Source of the DNA: Pseudanabaena sp. M085S1SP2A07QC | GTDB lineage: Bacteria; Cyanobacteriota; Cyanobacteriia; Pseudanabaenales; Pseudanabaenaceae | DNA length: 48,903 bases | Assembly (NCBI GenBank): GCA_020404895.1 | Contig: JADBWK010000011.1 | Location: 1 to 48,903, forward strand | Direction of reading: 5' to 3' | Shown: positions 1 through 7,716 of the stretch, in pieces | Layout of the letters: each line of letters opens with the position of its first letter | Numbering within the stretch: position 1 is the first letter of the stretch | Made by a program: the position numbers and the translations under genes | The notes under the pieces: generated by a model | Databases searched by the model: none | What the model was told of the DNA's origin: nothing | What the model saw: the letters and a program-made list of their open reading frames with translations, nothing else

Positions 1-2
1 AG

Positions 3-80
3 GCAAAACGACTTAAGGCTGGCTGGAACAATAACTATCTTAAGACTATCCTTAGTGCTTTAAATATAGTCATTGCTTAG
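3..80 (+). CDS. Possible 3' end of an upstream gene (partial)
   Basis: One forward frame is open from the window edge and ends with TAG at 78-80. It encodes 25 residues ending in LNIVIA. The tail is basic and aromatic (KRLKAGWNNN). Nothing upstream is visible, so the family cannot be named. An open frame this short can occur by chance, so this is only a possible gene end. Nothing else was recognised in bases 1-115. Confidence 0.22.
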   Translation, partial: AKRLKAGWNNNYLKTILSALNIVIA

Positions 81-115
81 CTTTCGCTAATTGTTGCGAA
101 ATGTTTGCTGGGTTG

Positions 116-1009
116 TTAAGAAACGTGTGCGGTTGCCCTAAGATCAGCACGAGTCAACTTGACATCCGTGAGATCTGTACTTTGCATCTGCACCCTACTC
201 GCCTTAATATCCGCCATAATCGCGCTTCTTAGTGAAACCCCATTCAAATCTGCATCAATTAAAATTGCTCTTTCCAATTTGGCATTATTTAAAATTGCGC
301 CTGAAAGGGTCGCACAACTTAGATTGGCTTCAGAGAGAAATACGCCTTGCATATTGGCATTATTTAACTTCGCTTCACTAAGATTTACGCCACTAAGAGT
401 CGCTTCTTGTAAATTTGCGCCGCGCAAGTCGGCTTTATGTAGATCTGCACCAGATAGATTTGCACCACGCAGGTCAGCACCAGATAGATTTGCACCCGTT
501 AGATTTGCTGTGCTGCGTTTCTTTTTGCCAGCATCAATTTCATGTTGATCGCCGATCGCTCTTTCTTGCCTAAGATTTGCACCTTTCATGCAAGCTCCGA
601 CAAGGTTCGCACCACTCAAGTTAACCGTTCGCATATCTGCGTCAATTAAGTTAGTATCCATCAAATTGGCAAGACTGAGATTTGCACCAAAGAGAGTCGC
701 TCCTTGCAGACTAGCTCCATGTAAATCAGCATTGGATAGATTGATATTACTCATGCTCGCTTGATTGAGATTCGCTCCACAAAGATTTGCACCAACCATT
801 AAGGCTCCGCGCATATTTGCCCTTGTCAAACAAGAAAATGTCAAAACTATACTATTGAGGTAGGCTTTTGAGAGATTAACATCTAGCCAATCCGTACGAC
901 TGAGGTTAGCTCCACTGAGTTTGATACCATTGAGATTAAGCCCACTAAAGTCGCGATCACCTTTTGCATAGCGGCGTAGAATATCTTGAGAAGTGAGTGC
1001 TGCATCCAT
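116..1009 (-). CDS. Pentapeptide-repeat protein
   Basis: The 297-residue product is almost entirely tandem pentapeptides of the A(D/N)LxG type (for example SGANL, RGANL, LIDAD). Such repeats fold as a right-handed quadrilateral beta-helix. About 20 leading residues (DILRRYAKGDRDF) look like the short helical cap common in cyanobacterial members. The solenoid is broken near residues 147-167 by a charged stretch containing HEIDAGKKKRS, after which the repeats resume. This stretch is either a loop or a small insertion, and its DNA carries a HIP1-like site. There is no signal peptide or membrane segment, so it is probably cytosolic. The family's function is not known in general. The ATG lies about 70 bases downstream of the pyrG stop, with a strong hairpin between them, so the two are probably separate transcripts. 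Confidence 0.9.
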   Translation of the reverse strand: MDAALTSQDILRRYAKGDRDFSGLNLNGIKLSGANLSRTDWLDVNLSKAYLNSIVLTFSCLTRANMRGALMVGANLCGANLNQASMSNINLSNADLHGASLQGATLFGANLSLANLMDTNLIDADMRTVNLSGANLVGACMKGANLRQERAIGDQHEIDAGKKKRSTANLTGANLSGADLRGANLSGADLHKADLRGANLQEATLSGVNLSEAKLNNANMQGVFLSEANLSCATLSGAILNNAKLERAILIDADLNGVSLRSAIMADIKASRVQMQSTDLTDVKLTRADLRATAHVS

Positions 1010-1032
1010 ATTACTTTCTTGGTATTGGAAGA

Positions 1033-1077
1033 ATAAAAGGTATTAGTGTGGGCATTGTCCACACTAATACCTTTTAT
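1033..1077 (-). terminator. Hairpin terminator after pyrG
   Basis: A perfect 19-bp stem (1033-1051 with 1059-1077) has a 7-base loop and begins two bases after the pyrG stop codon. The descending arm ends in a CTTTTAT tract on the minus strand, as expected for an intrinsic terminator. It separates pyrG from the pentapeptide-repeat gene. Confidence 0.8.
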
Positions 1078-1078
1078 G

Positions 1079-2800
<1,722 letters not shown>

Positions 2801-2868
2801 TTATTGTTTCGTAAACAATGCTTAACAAAGTGATTATATAGCAGGTGATTGCTCTGCAATATCTGAGC

Positions 2869-3018
2869 ATAGATATTCATCAATTCTCATTATGAAACCG
2901 ATGTTTGTATTTCCAACGCCTTTGGTGTTGGAAATACAAACATCAGTTTTTTGAAAGTCAGCCGTAAGCTGACTTTCAAAAAACTGATGTTTCTAATGAG
3001 AATTATTGAATAGATATT
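2869..3018. repeat. Nested inverted-repeat element with a possible 9-bp target duplication
   Basis: Most of the 316-base gap between pyrG and the methyltransferase gene is one compound palindrome. Outer arms ATTCTCATTA (from 2883) and TAATGAGAAT (to 3003) enclose two hairpins. The first, 2900-2920 with 2924-2944, has 21 bp with one mismatch and a TTT loop. The second, 2941-2962 with 2968-2989, is a perfect 22 bp. Their CATC/GATG ends overlap, so alternative pairings or a three-way junction are possible. The 9-mer ATAGATATT occurs on both sides (2869-2877 and 3010-3018), as after transposition of a MITE. No coding region was seen here. Confidence 0.6.
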
Positions 3019-3045
3019 ACAGGGTGAGTATTCTCAGACCTTGTG

Positions 3046-3084
3046 GAGTTTTTACTATAGCGCAAAGCGCTGTAGTAAAAACTC
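3046..3084 (-). terminator. Hairpin terminator after the methyltransferase gene
   Basis: An 18-bp stem (3046-3063 with 3067-3084, one wobble pair) has a GCGC-AAA-GCGC tip. It starts a few bases after the methyltransferase stop codon. The arms carry A/T tracts at the base, as in the other terminators of this window. Confidence 0.7.
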
Positions 3085-3089
3085 TTTTA

Positions 3090-4064
3090 TTAAGTCAGTG
3101 TTTCAGCAAGAGTTTTTGCGTTAACAGGCGATCGCACAGCTTTAAACATGCCAAAACGACAAAGTCCTGCCCCAAAAGCCAGACGCATTAATAAAATCGT
3201 GGGTATTTCCCTTACAGATTTAATAAGTCCAGATACACCAAAACTTACCAATCCCTTTGGACGCGCTACACCTTGCCAAATTGAATCTAGCCATGAAGGA
3301 AGAGTTTCTGCTGTCCAATCAGAAGTTGTTACTTTCCCATTTACATATCCTGTCGCCTCCAAAAGTTCAGAAAAGCATTCAATGCTTGAGAACTCAGGAT
3401 GTGACCATTGATCGAGGAGTTGCTTCATTACAGGCTTCTCCCAAATATTGAGAGGCACTTGGCGATCGTCTCGCTGATTCCAATCCGCAAGTACTAGCAA
3501 CCCATTAGGCTTGAGTACGCGCATCAACTCCTTTGCAAAAATAGCTTTGTCGGGCATATGTGGTCCCGCCTCGACTGACCAAACCACATCAAAGCTTGCA
3601 TCAGGAAATGACATCGACATCGCATCATCAACCTGAAATTGTAGATCAAGCCCATTTGGTGTTAGCTCCTGAGCACGTTTGACCTGCTCAGGACTAATCG
3701 TAATTGCTGTTACCGAGAAGCCATATTCTTTTGCCAAAATGCGGCTACTGCCACCAATACCACAACCGACATCCAGAACAGTCGTTCCAGCAGGCATCTG
3801 ATCTAAGCCACCCCAACGCACCATCTCATGAACAAAATCAGATTTAGCAGTCAAGAAGTCTTTAGAACGCGGCGGCGAACCATAATGACCTAGATGAATA
3901 TGTTCGCCCCAGTAGAACTCTAAAATGCCATCTTCTGTCCATTGATCATAGGAGTTAGCAACAGAATCAGCAGATTGATAGCGACGTGCTGTAGCTAGAT
4001 AAATGCCGATTCCTGCGATCGCAACTACTGAGATAGCTTCCAACGTAGTAACAAATAAATTCAT
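3090..4064 (-). CDS. MPBQ/MSBQ methyltransferase (plastoquinone and tocopherol biosynthesis)
   Basis: This SAM-dependent methyltransferase closely resembles Synechocystis Sll0418. That enzyme methylates 2-methyl-6-phytyl-benzoquinol and its solanesyl analogue. A membrane-anchor helix (about residues 7-25) is followed by SVANSYDQWTEDGILEFYWG. The SAM-binding motif VLDVGCGIGGSSR lies near residue 97. SVEAGPHMPDK and FGAGLCRFGMFKAV near the end are typical of this subfamily. The length of about 324 residues is normal. A TTG three bases upstream is also in frame, but the ATG at 4064 is preferred. The gene begins five bases after the stop codon of the desaturase gene, so the two probably form an operon on the minus strand. 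Expected location is the thylakoid or inner membrane face. Confidence 0.93.
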   Translation of the reverse strand: MNLFVTTLEAISVVAIAGIGIYLATARRYQSADSVANSYDQWTEDGILEFYWGEHIHLGHYGSPPRSKDFLTAKSDFVHEMVRWGGLDQMPAGTTVLDVGCGIGGSSRILAKEYGFSVTAITISPEQVKRAQELTPNGLDLQFQVDDAMSMSFPDASFDVVWSVEAGPHMPDKAIFAKELMRVLKPNGLLVLADWNQRDDRQVPLNIWEKPVMKQLLDQWSHPEFSSIECFSELLEATGYVNGKVTTSDWTAETLPSWLDSIWQGVARPKGLVSFGVSGLIKSVREIPTILLMRLAFGAGLCRFGMFKAVRSPVNAKTLAETLT

Positions 4065-4069
4065 CAAGA

Positions 4070-5236
4070 TTAAGCCTTACCATTTTTGACAAGTAGTTCT
4101 TCCAGATTATTTTGATTTAGAAGACTTTGCTCTATATCCAGAGCCGTAGATTTTGACTTATGAAATTCAGCGATCGAGATTAGTTTACCTGCTTCCGAAT
4201 CCCACAACACAAACTTGGCGCAACCAAGCATATCTCCAAGCCTTAGAGTTTTGACCTTGGCGAGAAGGTGAATATTTTCGTTATGACAAGCTTCGAGATT
4301 ATAGTTAGGGATTCTCTCAGAAAGGTGATGGATATTATGAAAACCGATGTCTGCGGAAAACCACTTCAAAATAGTTGGCAATTCTAAATAACTGCTACCG
4401 TCAAGTGCTCCAAGGAGATAGTCCCAACCTGCTGTTTTGTGAGCATAGGAGTCTTCAAAGTTGTGCTGCACAAAAAACACGCAGATAAAGATTGCTGCCG
4501 AAAAAGTTAAACTGATTGAGTAAATACTTAAAAAGAAGCCTGCTCCAAGCAAATAGCTAAGGAAAATCCAACTACCGATAACGCAAATATTATTGAGTAG
4601 CAAATCTATAAATTCCGCCCCCGTATACCAATTTCTAGATTTGTGAGAAGAGATAATCGCTGCTAAACCCATGCGAGGGTCTTTCCTTAAACTGGAAAAT
4701 ATATGACCAATAAAATCATAGCTTCCTGCAATTAGTGCATATCTTGGTCTGATGGCAAGGTAGAAAAAACCTCCCAAAAAAGACATTAATGGATGTCTCA
4801 TTACGGCATAAAGCTTTTGATCGGAATCATTAAGCTTAGAGAATTCTTCAGTAGAGAGAAATGCTGCGACACCACGGTATCGTTCCCAATCCCCATTGGT
4901 TTTGTGGTGATAAGCATGACCTCTTGACCATGGATATTGGGGAATGGCATTAATCACGCCCAAAAAGAAGCCAACAGCTCTATTTACTTTTTTGGAAGTA
5001 AATAGTGAATAATGTCCACAATCATGCATCAGCGAGAAGCATCGCAATGAAAAGAGAGTCATCAAAATGATGATCGGTGGCAGAAACCAAAAAGATACTG
5101 CTGCTGCTTTAACTGCTAAAAACCATAGAGCAATATAGGGAACAACGGTATTCAGGATTTGATAGGTTGCCCATAGATCATTGCTCTTCATGTAAGGAGT
5201 AAGAACAAAGTCTGATTTTTTAATTATATTTTCCAC
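4070..5236 (-). CDS. Membrane fatty acid desaturase family protein
   Basis: This is a 388-residue di-iron membrane desaturase. It has the three histidine boxes HDCGH (residues 71-75), HAYHH (107-111) and HNIHH (300-304), separated by hydrophobic segments. The pattern HxxxH, HxxHH, HxxHH fits the acyl-lipid desaturase superfamily. The box spacing recalls the delta-12/omega-3 branch, but substrate and regioselectivity cannot be read from the sequence. The C-terminal 60 residues are soluble and show no recognised domain. It lies just upstream of the MPBQ methyltransferase gene in the same direction, which suggests joint expression of two membrane-lipid enzymes. That could also mean the true substrate is a prenyl lipid or carotenoid-like compound rather than a fatty acid. 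Confidence 0.85.
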   Translation of the reverse strand: MENIIKKSDFVLTPYMKSNDLWATYQILNTVVPYIALWFLAVKAAAVSFWFLPPIIILMTLFSLRCFSLMHDCGHYSLFTSKKVNRAVGFFLGVINAIPQYPWSRGHAYHHKTNGDWERYRGVAAFLSTEEFSKLNDSDQKLYAVMRHPLMSFLGGFFYLAIRPRYALIAGSYDFIGHIFSSLRKDPRMGLAAIISSHKSRNWYTGAEFIDLLLNNICVIGSWIFLSYLLGAGFFLSIYSISLTFSAAIFICVFFVQHNFEDSYAHKTAGWDYLLGALDGSSYLELPTILKWFSADIGFHNIHHLSERIPNYNLEACHNENIHLLAKVKTLRLGDMLGCAKFVLWDSEAGKLISIAEFHKSKSTALDIEQSLLNQNNLEELLVKNGKA

Positions 5237-5273
5237 TCAATAAAATACTCTTGTAAATAACTCTAGCAGTATG

Positions 5274-5310
5274 TCTAGAATGGGCTGCACGTTGCGCCGC
5301 CCATTCTAGA
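5274..5310 (-). terminator. Hairpin overlapping the stop of the riboswitch-linked gene
   Basis: A perfect 12-bp stem (5274-5285 with 5299-5310) encloses a 13-base loop. The stop codon of the upstream minus-strand gene lies inside the stem, and the desaturase ATG follows about 37 bases on. No strong T-tract is present, so termination may be partial and read-through into the desaturase is possible. Confidence 0.45.
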
Positions 5311-5773
5311 TTCTAATAAACCGATGTGATGATTCGGGCGGTGACCCTGTTGGCATAAATTCATCCCAGCGATCGCATACTTGTTTGTAGCATTCTGAGG
5401 GAGAAATCTTCAGGTTTTGGAGACAGTAAATTTCGATCTGTTGATCGATATTCATTGCCAGAATGATCTCTTGTTGAGCATCATAGTTGGCGATCACCTG
5501 CATTAATGACGGAATCTGTCTTGAACTGATGCCCATTTCCAGTAAATAGGTTGCAGCAAATTCCGCTGCTATAAACTGAGTTCTAAATTGCCAAAGGTGA
5601 AAACTCGGCTTAAAATCAGCAGTAGGTTGCCCGACAATACAAACTGTAATCCCTTTCCCTGATGTTACAACACCCCTCAGGGCATGATATCCAATTAGTA
5701 AAAAATTATCTTTAATAAACTGAGGTTGCCAAGAATGGCACATGTCCTGACGTTCTTTATGATCTCGCAGCAT
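5306..5773 (-). CDS. Uncharacterised protein downstream of a cobalamin riboswitch
   Basis: I do not recognise this family. From the ATG at 5773 the product is about 155 residues. That ATG is preceded by AGGAAG four bases away. An in-frame TTG at 5827 would add 18 residues. The protein is soluble and begins MLRDHKERQDMCHSW. It has a beta-rich middle (FLLIGYHALRGVV, GITVCIVGQPTADF) and a helical second half. It contains several cysteines and histidines, but no clear metal motif. Its 5' leader holds a cobalamin riboswitch and a short open frame that overlaps its start. B12 control would suggest a role in cobalamin or cobalt uptake, B12 synthesis, or a B12-independent replacement enzyme, but the sequence itself supports none of these. 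Confidence 0.6.
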   Translation of the reverse strand: MLRDHKERQDMCHSWQPQFIKDNFLLIGYHALRGVVTSGKGITVCIVGQPTADFKPSFHLWQFRTQFIAAEFAATYLLEMGISSRQIPSLMQVIANYDAQQEIILAMNIDQQIEIYCLQNLKISPSECYKQVCDRWDEFMPTGSPPESSHRFIRI

Positions 5774-5873
5774 TGGACTTCCTATTTGTCTGCTTGATGC
5801 GATCGCCTTGGCACAGGTTTTGTCCAAGTGGGAGCAATTGTAAAATTTCTAAAAATTTTAAACTAAACATCAT
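5757..5873 (-). CDS. Small leader open frame between riboswitch and main gene
   Basis: A 38-codon frame begins with tandem ATGs (5873 and 5870). It is preceded by GAGG at a good ribosome-binding distance, better than any site for the TTG start of the downstream gene. It encodes MMFSLKFLEILQLLPLG followed by a polar tail. It stops 16 bases inside the downstream gene when that gene is counted from 5773. It could be a coupled leader peptide. It could also be the true N-terminus of the main protein separated by a frameshift, or it could be chance. Confidence 0.35.
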   Translation of the reverse strand: MMFSLKFLEILQLLPLGQNLCQGDRIKQTNRKSNAARS

Positions 5874-5929
5874 CTATACCTCGCAGATGAAAAAGTGTAG
5901 GTTTGTAAATCTCTAAAAGAGACCCTTTG

Positions 5930-6050
5930 CGATCGGCGGGCATCCTGACTTAGAGATTGATGCATCTCATCACAGTTGCGGGACAGCGCTGGGTTTACAC
6001 CAAACTTTCCCCGTTTCCTCCAACGGCTGTTACCCGTTGGAACCGATCAA
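5930..6050 (-). promoter_or_regulatory. Cobalamin riboswitch
   Basis: Read on the minus strand, this region has the conserved cobalamin-aptamer landmarks in order. First comes a paired GGTTCC/GGAAAC segment, then GGGGAAAGTTTGGTGTAAAC and the core CCCGCAACTGTGA. The B12-box part AGTCAGGATGCCCGCC follows. Orientation and spacing match the class. The nearest downstream start on the same strand is the small leader frame (5873), then the unknown protein (5773). After the aptamer there is only a weak TCTC/GAGA hairpin at about 5909-5926, so control may be translational rather than by termination. In the known class, ligand binding normally lowers expression. Confidence 0.9.
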
Positions 6051-6060
6051 TAGTCTCATC

Positions 6061-6066
6061 ATTGTA
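6061..6066 (-). promoter_or_regulatory. Candidate -10 box for the riboswitch transcript
   Basis: TACAAT on the minus strand lies just upstream of the aptamer and just downstream of the terminator of the preceding gene, where a promoter is needed. No convincing -35 box was seen, so this is tentative. Confidence 0.35.
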
Positions 6067-6077
6067 GGACATAAACC

Positions 6078-6123
6078 AAAAAAAGAGAAAGGCGGCGCAA
6101 AGCGCCACCTTTCTCTTTTTTTT
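6078..6123 (-). terminator. Hairpin terminator after the PLP decarboxylase gene
   Basis: A 21-bp stem (6078-6098 with 6102-6123, one mismatch) has a GCGC-AAA-GCGC tip and A-tract/T-tract flanks. It follows the decarboxylase stop by 12 bases on the minus strand. Confidence 0.85.
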
Positions 6124-6134
6124 GTTAAGTTGCA

Positions 6135-7559
6135 TTACTGTACAACTAAAATTGTTTTGAGGCTGTCATCACTTGCCCCATTAATAACACCGCCCGATCG
6201 CAAAATAGCTTGCAACATTTCCACGACCTCAAACGTGATTTCTTCACCAATACAAACTAGAGGAATCCCTGGAGGATAAGGACAAAGAGATTCAGCACTA
6301 ATTCTCCCAATCGCATTATCAATAGAAATGCGATCGCATTTCCCAAAATACACCTCACGCGGAGTCAAACCAGATTGATAATTCGTAATTCGTAATTCAT
6401 AATTCGTAATTAATTTTTCCTCTTTCCTTTTTCCTTTTTCCTTAATAAGCCTTTGCAATCCATCTACTAGCCGACAAATATCATCTTGAGTGTTACCAAA
6501 GCTAAAACTAAATACTAATTGCGATCTGGTGGGCATTTCCGCCATCACATCTAATTGGGAATGCAGATATTCATCAGCTTCAAAGCCTGTAATACCTACG
6601 CAATTAGTCATTACTGTAAGGCGAGTATCGTCAAGCGTGGGAACTTCTATTTGACTAAAGGTTCGTAAATTAGAAATTTGATTTAATTGCGATCTCGCTG
6701 ATTTAGCTAAGCCCAATGTGTAAGCTAAGAGTTCTTTGCCATTTACGGCTAGTTGTCGCCGCGCCACATCCAGAGAAATCATAAGTAATAGACTAGGGCT
6801 GCTTGATCGCAATATTTGCAAAGCGCTATCTACCTGTTCGGCTGCAATGCGATCGCCTTGCAGATGCAAAATTGAAGACTGGGTGAGACTACCTGCGACT
6901 TTATGCGTGGATTGCACAACTAGGTCGGCTCCTGCTTGCAATGCTGAATTTGGTAGCTCAGGAAGAAAACCTAAATGTGCTCCATGAGCAGCATCAACTA
7001 ATAAGGGAACATTAAAAGAATGGGCGATCGTTACCATTTTTTGCAATTCGCCACAAACTCCAAAATAATTTGGGCTAACTAGCATCACTGCTTTCGCATC
7101 AGAATGAAGGTTCAGGAATAATTCTAAGGTTGTAGGACTCACACCCAAGTCCAAATCAAATTCTGGCAGATAGTCGGTGGGCAAATATACAGGAGTAGCG
7201 CCATTAATAACTAGTCCTGCGATCGTTGCCTTGTGACAGTTTCGCCCAATTAAAATCTTGTCTCCCTGCCGACAAGTTGCCAATAGCATCGCTTGCACAC
7301 CGCAAGTAGAGCCGTTGGTCAGGAACCATGCGCGATCGCTACCATAAGCATCGGCAGCTAGGGCTTCGGCTTCTGCGATCGATTCTGCGAGATCAGGCAA
7401 TTCTGGCAAATCTAGGCGAAAAATATTTTCACCTATGATTGACATAAATTCGCGATCAATCCCTTGACCGCGTTTGTGTCCTGGCATATAAAACGGCGCG
7501 TGATCGATATCTAGATATCGCCGCGCCGCTGCTAATAATGGAACTGAATTTTGATCCAA
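6135..7559 (-). CDS. Orn/Lys/Arg decarboxylase-family PLP enzyme
   Basis: This is a fold-type I PLP protein of the basic amino acid decarboxylase family, of the short cyanobacterial type. FYMPGHKRG is near residue 23, the PLP-contacting LVDAAHGAHLG near 187, and the Schiff-base lysine is K220 in STHK. The C-terminal domain ends with FEVVEMLQAILRSGG. It probably acts in polyamine-related metabolism, but the substrate is not readable. The start is a TTG, with an in-frame stop just upstream and no ATG available. A repeat element ends only seven bases before it. Residues about 371-395 are a low-complexity insert ending in NYELRITNYQ, encoded by heptamer repeats. A near-identical peptide occurs inside the ModBC protein of this window. 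Confidence 0.88.
   Translation of the reverse strand: MDQNSVPLLAAARRYLDIDHAPFYMPGHKRGQGIDREFMSIIGENIFRLDLPELPDLAESIAEAEALAADAYGSDRAWFLTNGSTCGVQAMLLATCRQGDKILIGRNCHKATIAGLVINGATPVYLPTDYLPEFDLDLGVSPTTLELFLNLHSDAKAVMLVSPNYFGVCGELQKMVTIAHSFNVPLLVDAAHGAHLGFLPELPNSALQAGADLVVQSTHKVAGSLTQSSILHLQGDRIAAEQVDSALQILRSSSPSLLLMISLDVARRQLAVNGKELLAYTLGLAKSARSQLNQISNLRTFSQIEVPTLDDTRLTVMTNCVGITGFEADEYLHSQLDVMAEMPTRSQLVFSFSFGNTQDDICRLVDGLQRLIKEKGKRKEEKLITNYELRITNYQSGLTPREVYFGKCDRISIDNAIGRISAESLCPYPPGIPLVCIGEEITFEVVEMLQAILRSGGVINGASDDSLKTILVVQ
6377..6442 (-). repeat. Intragenic heptamer repeats (AATTACG and GGAAAAA types)
   Basis: Inside the decarboxylase gene, copies of GGAAAAA-like 7-mers are followed on the minus strand by copies of AATTACG-like 7-mers. 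Together they form an in-frame insert between the main PLP domain and the C-terminal domain. The same pair of heptamers, in the same order and reading frame, is found at 29873-29949. Confidence 0.8.
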
Positions 7560-7566
7560 GGTCTAC

Positions 7567-7681
7567 TTAGGTGATTTAAAATTTACCCCACCCTAGCCCT
7601 CCCCTTGCAAAGGGGAGGGAACAAGATTTCTAGTTTCCCCCCTTTGCAAGGGGGAATTAAAGGGGGTAAGTCCGATTTATG
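7567..7681. repeat. Dispersed palindromic repeat, copy 1
   Basis: This roughly 115-bp element has the inner palindromes CCCTCCCCTTGCAAAGGGG and CCCCCTTTGCAAGGGGG. It matches the segment at 17655-17776 in inverted orientation with few differences. It lies between the decarboxylase start and the sulfite reductase stop. It shows no coding capacity, so it looks like a MITE or REP-like element. Confidence 0.8.
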
Positions 7682-7692
7682 TCTAAAAGAGG

Positions 7693-7716
7693 GGAGATTT
7701 TTTACAAGAAATCTCC
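7693..7716 (-). terminator. Short hairpin after sulfite reductase gene
   Basis: The 8-bp stem GGAGATTT/AAATCTCC directly follows the stop codon of the sulfite reductase gene and is followed by CCTCTTTTAG. This is a weak to moderate intrinsic terminator, next to the dispersed repeat. Confidence 0.45.

Noticed and set aside
159-548. 129-codon frame antisense to the pentapeptide-repeat gene
   Set aside because: It is a mirror of the regular repeat (SAPDRFAPRR pattern) and arises from the pentapeptide codons on the other strand.
6377-6442. Possible short CRISPR array from the regular AT-rich repeats
   Set aside because: Units are 7 bases with no spacers, and they are in frame within a gene.
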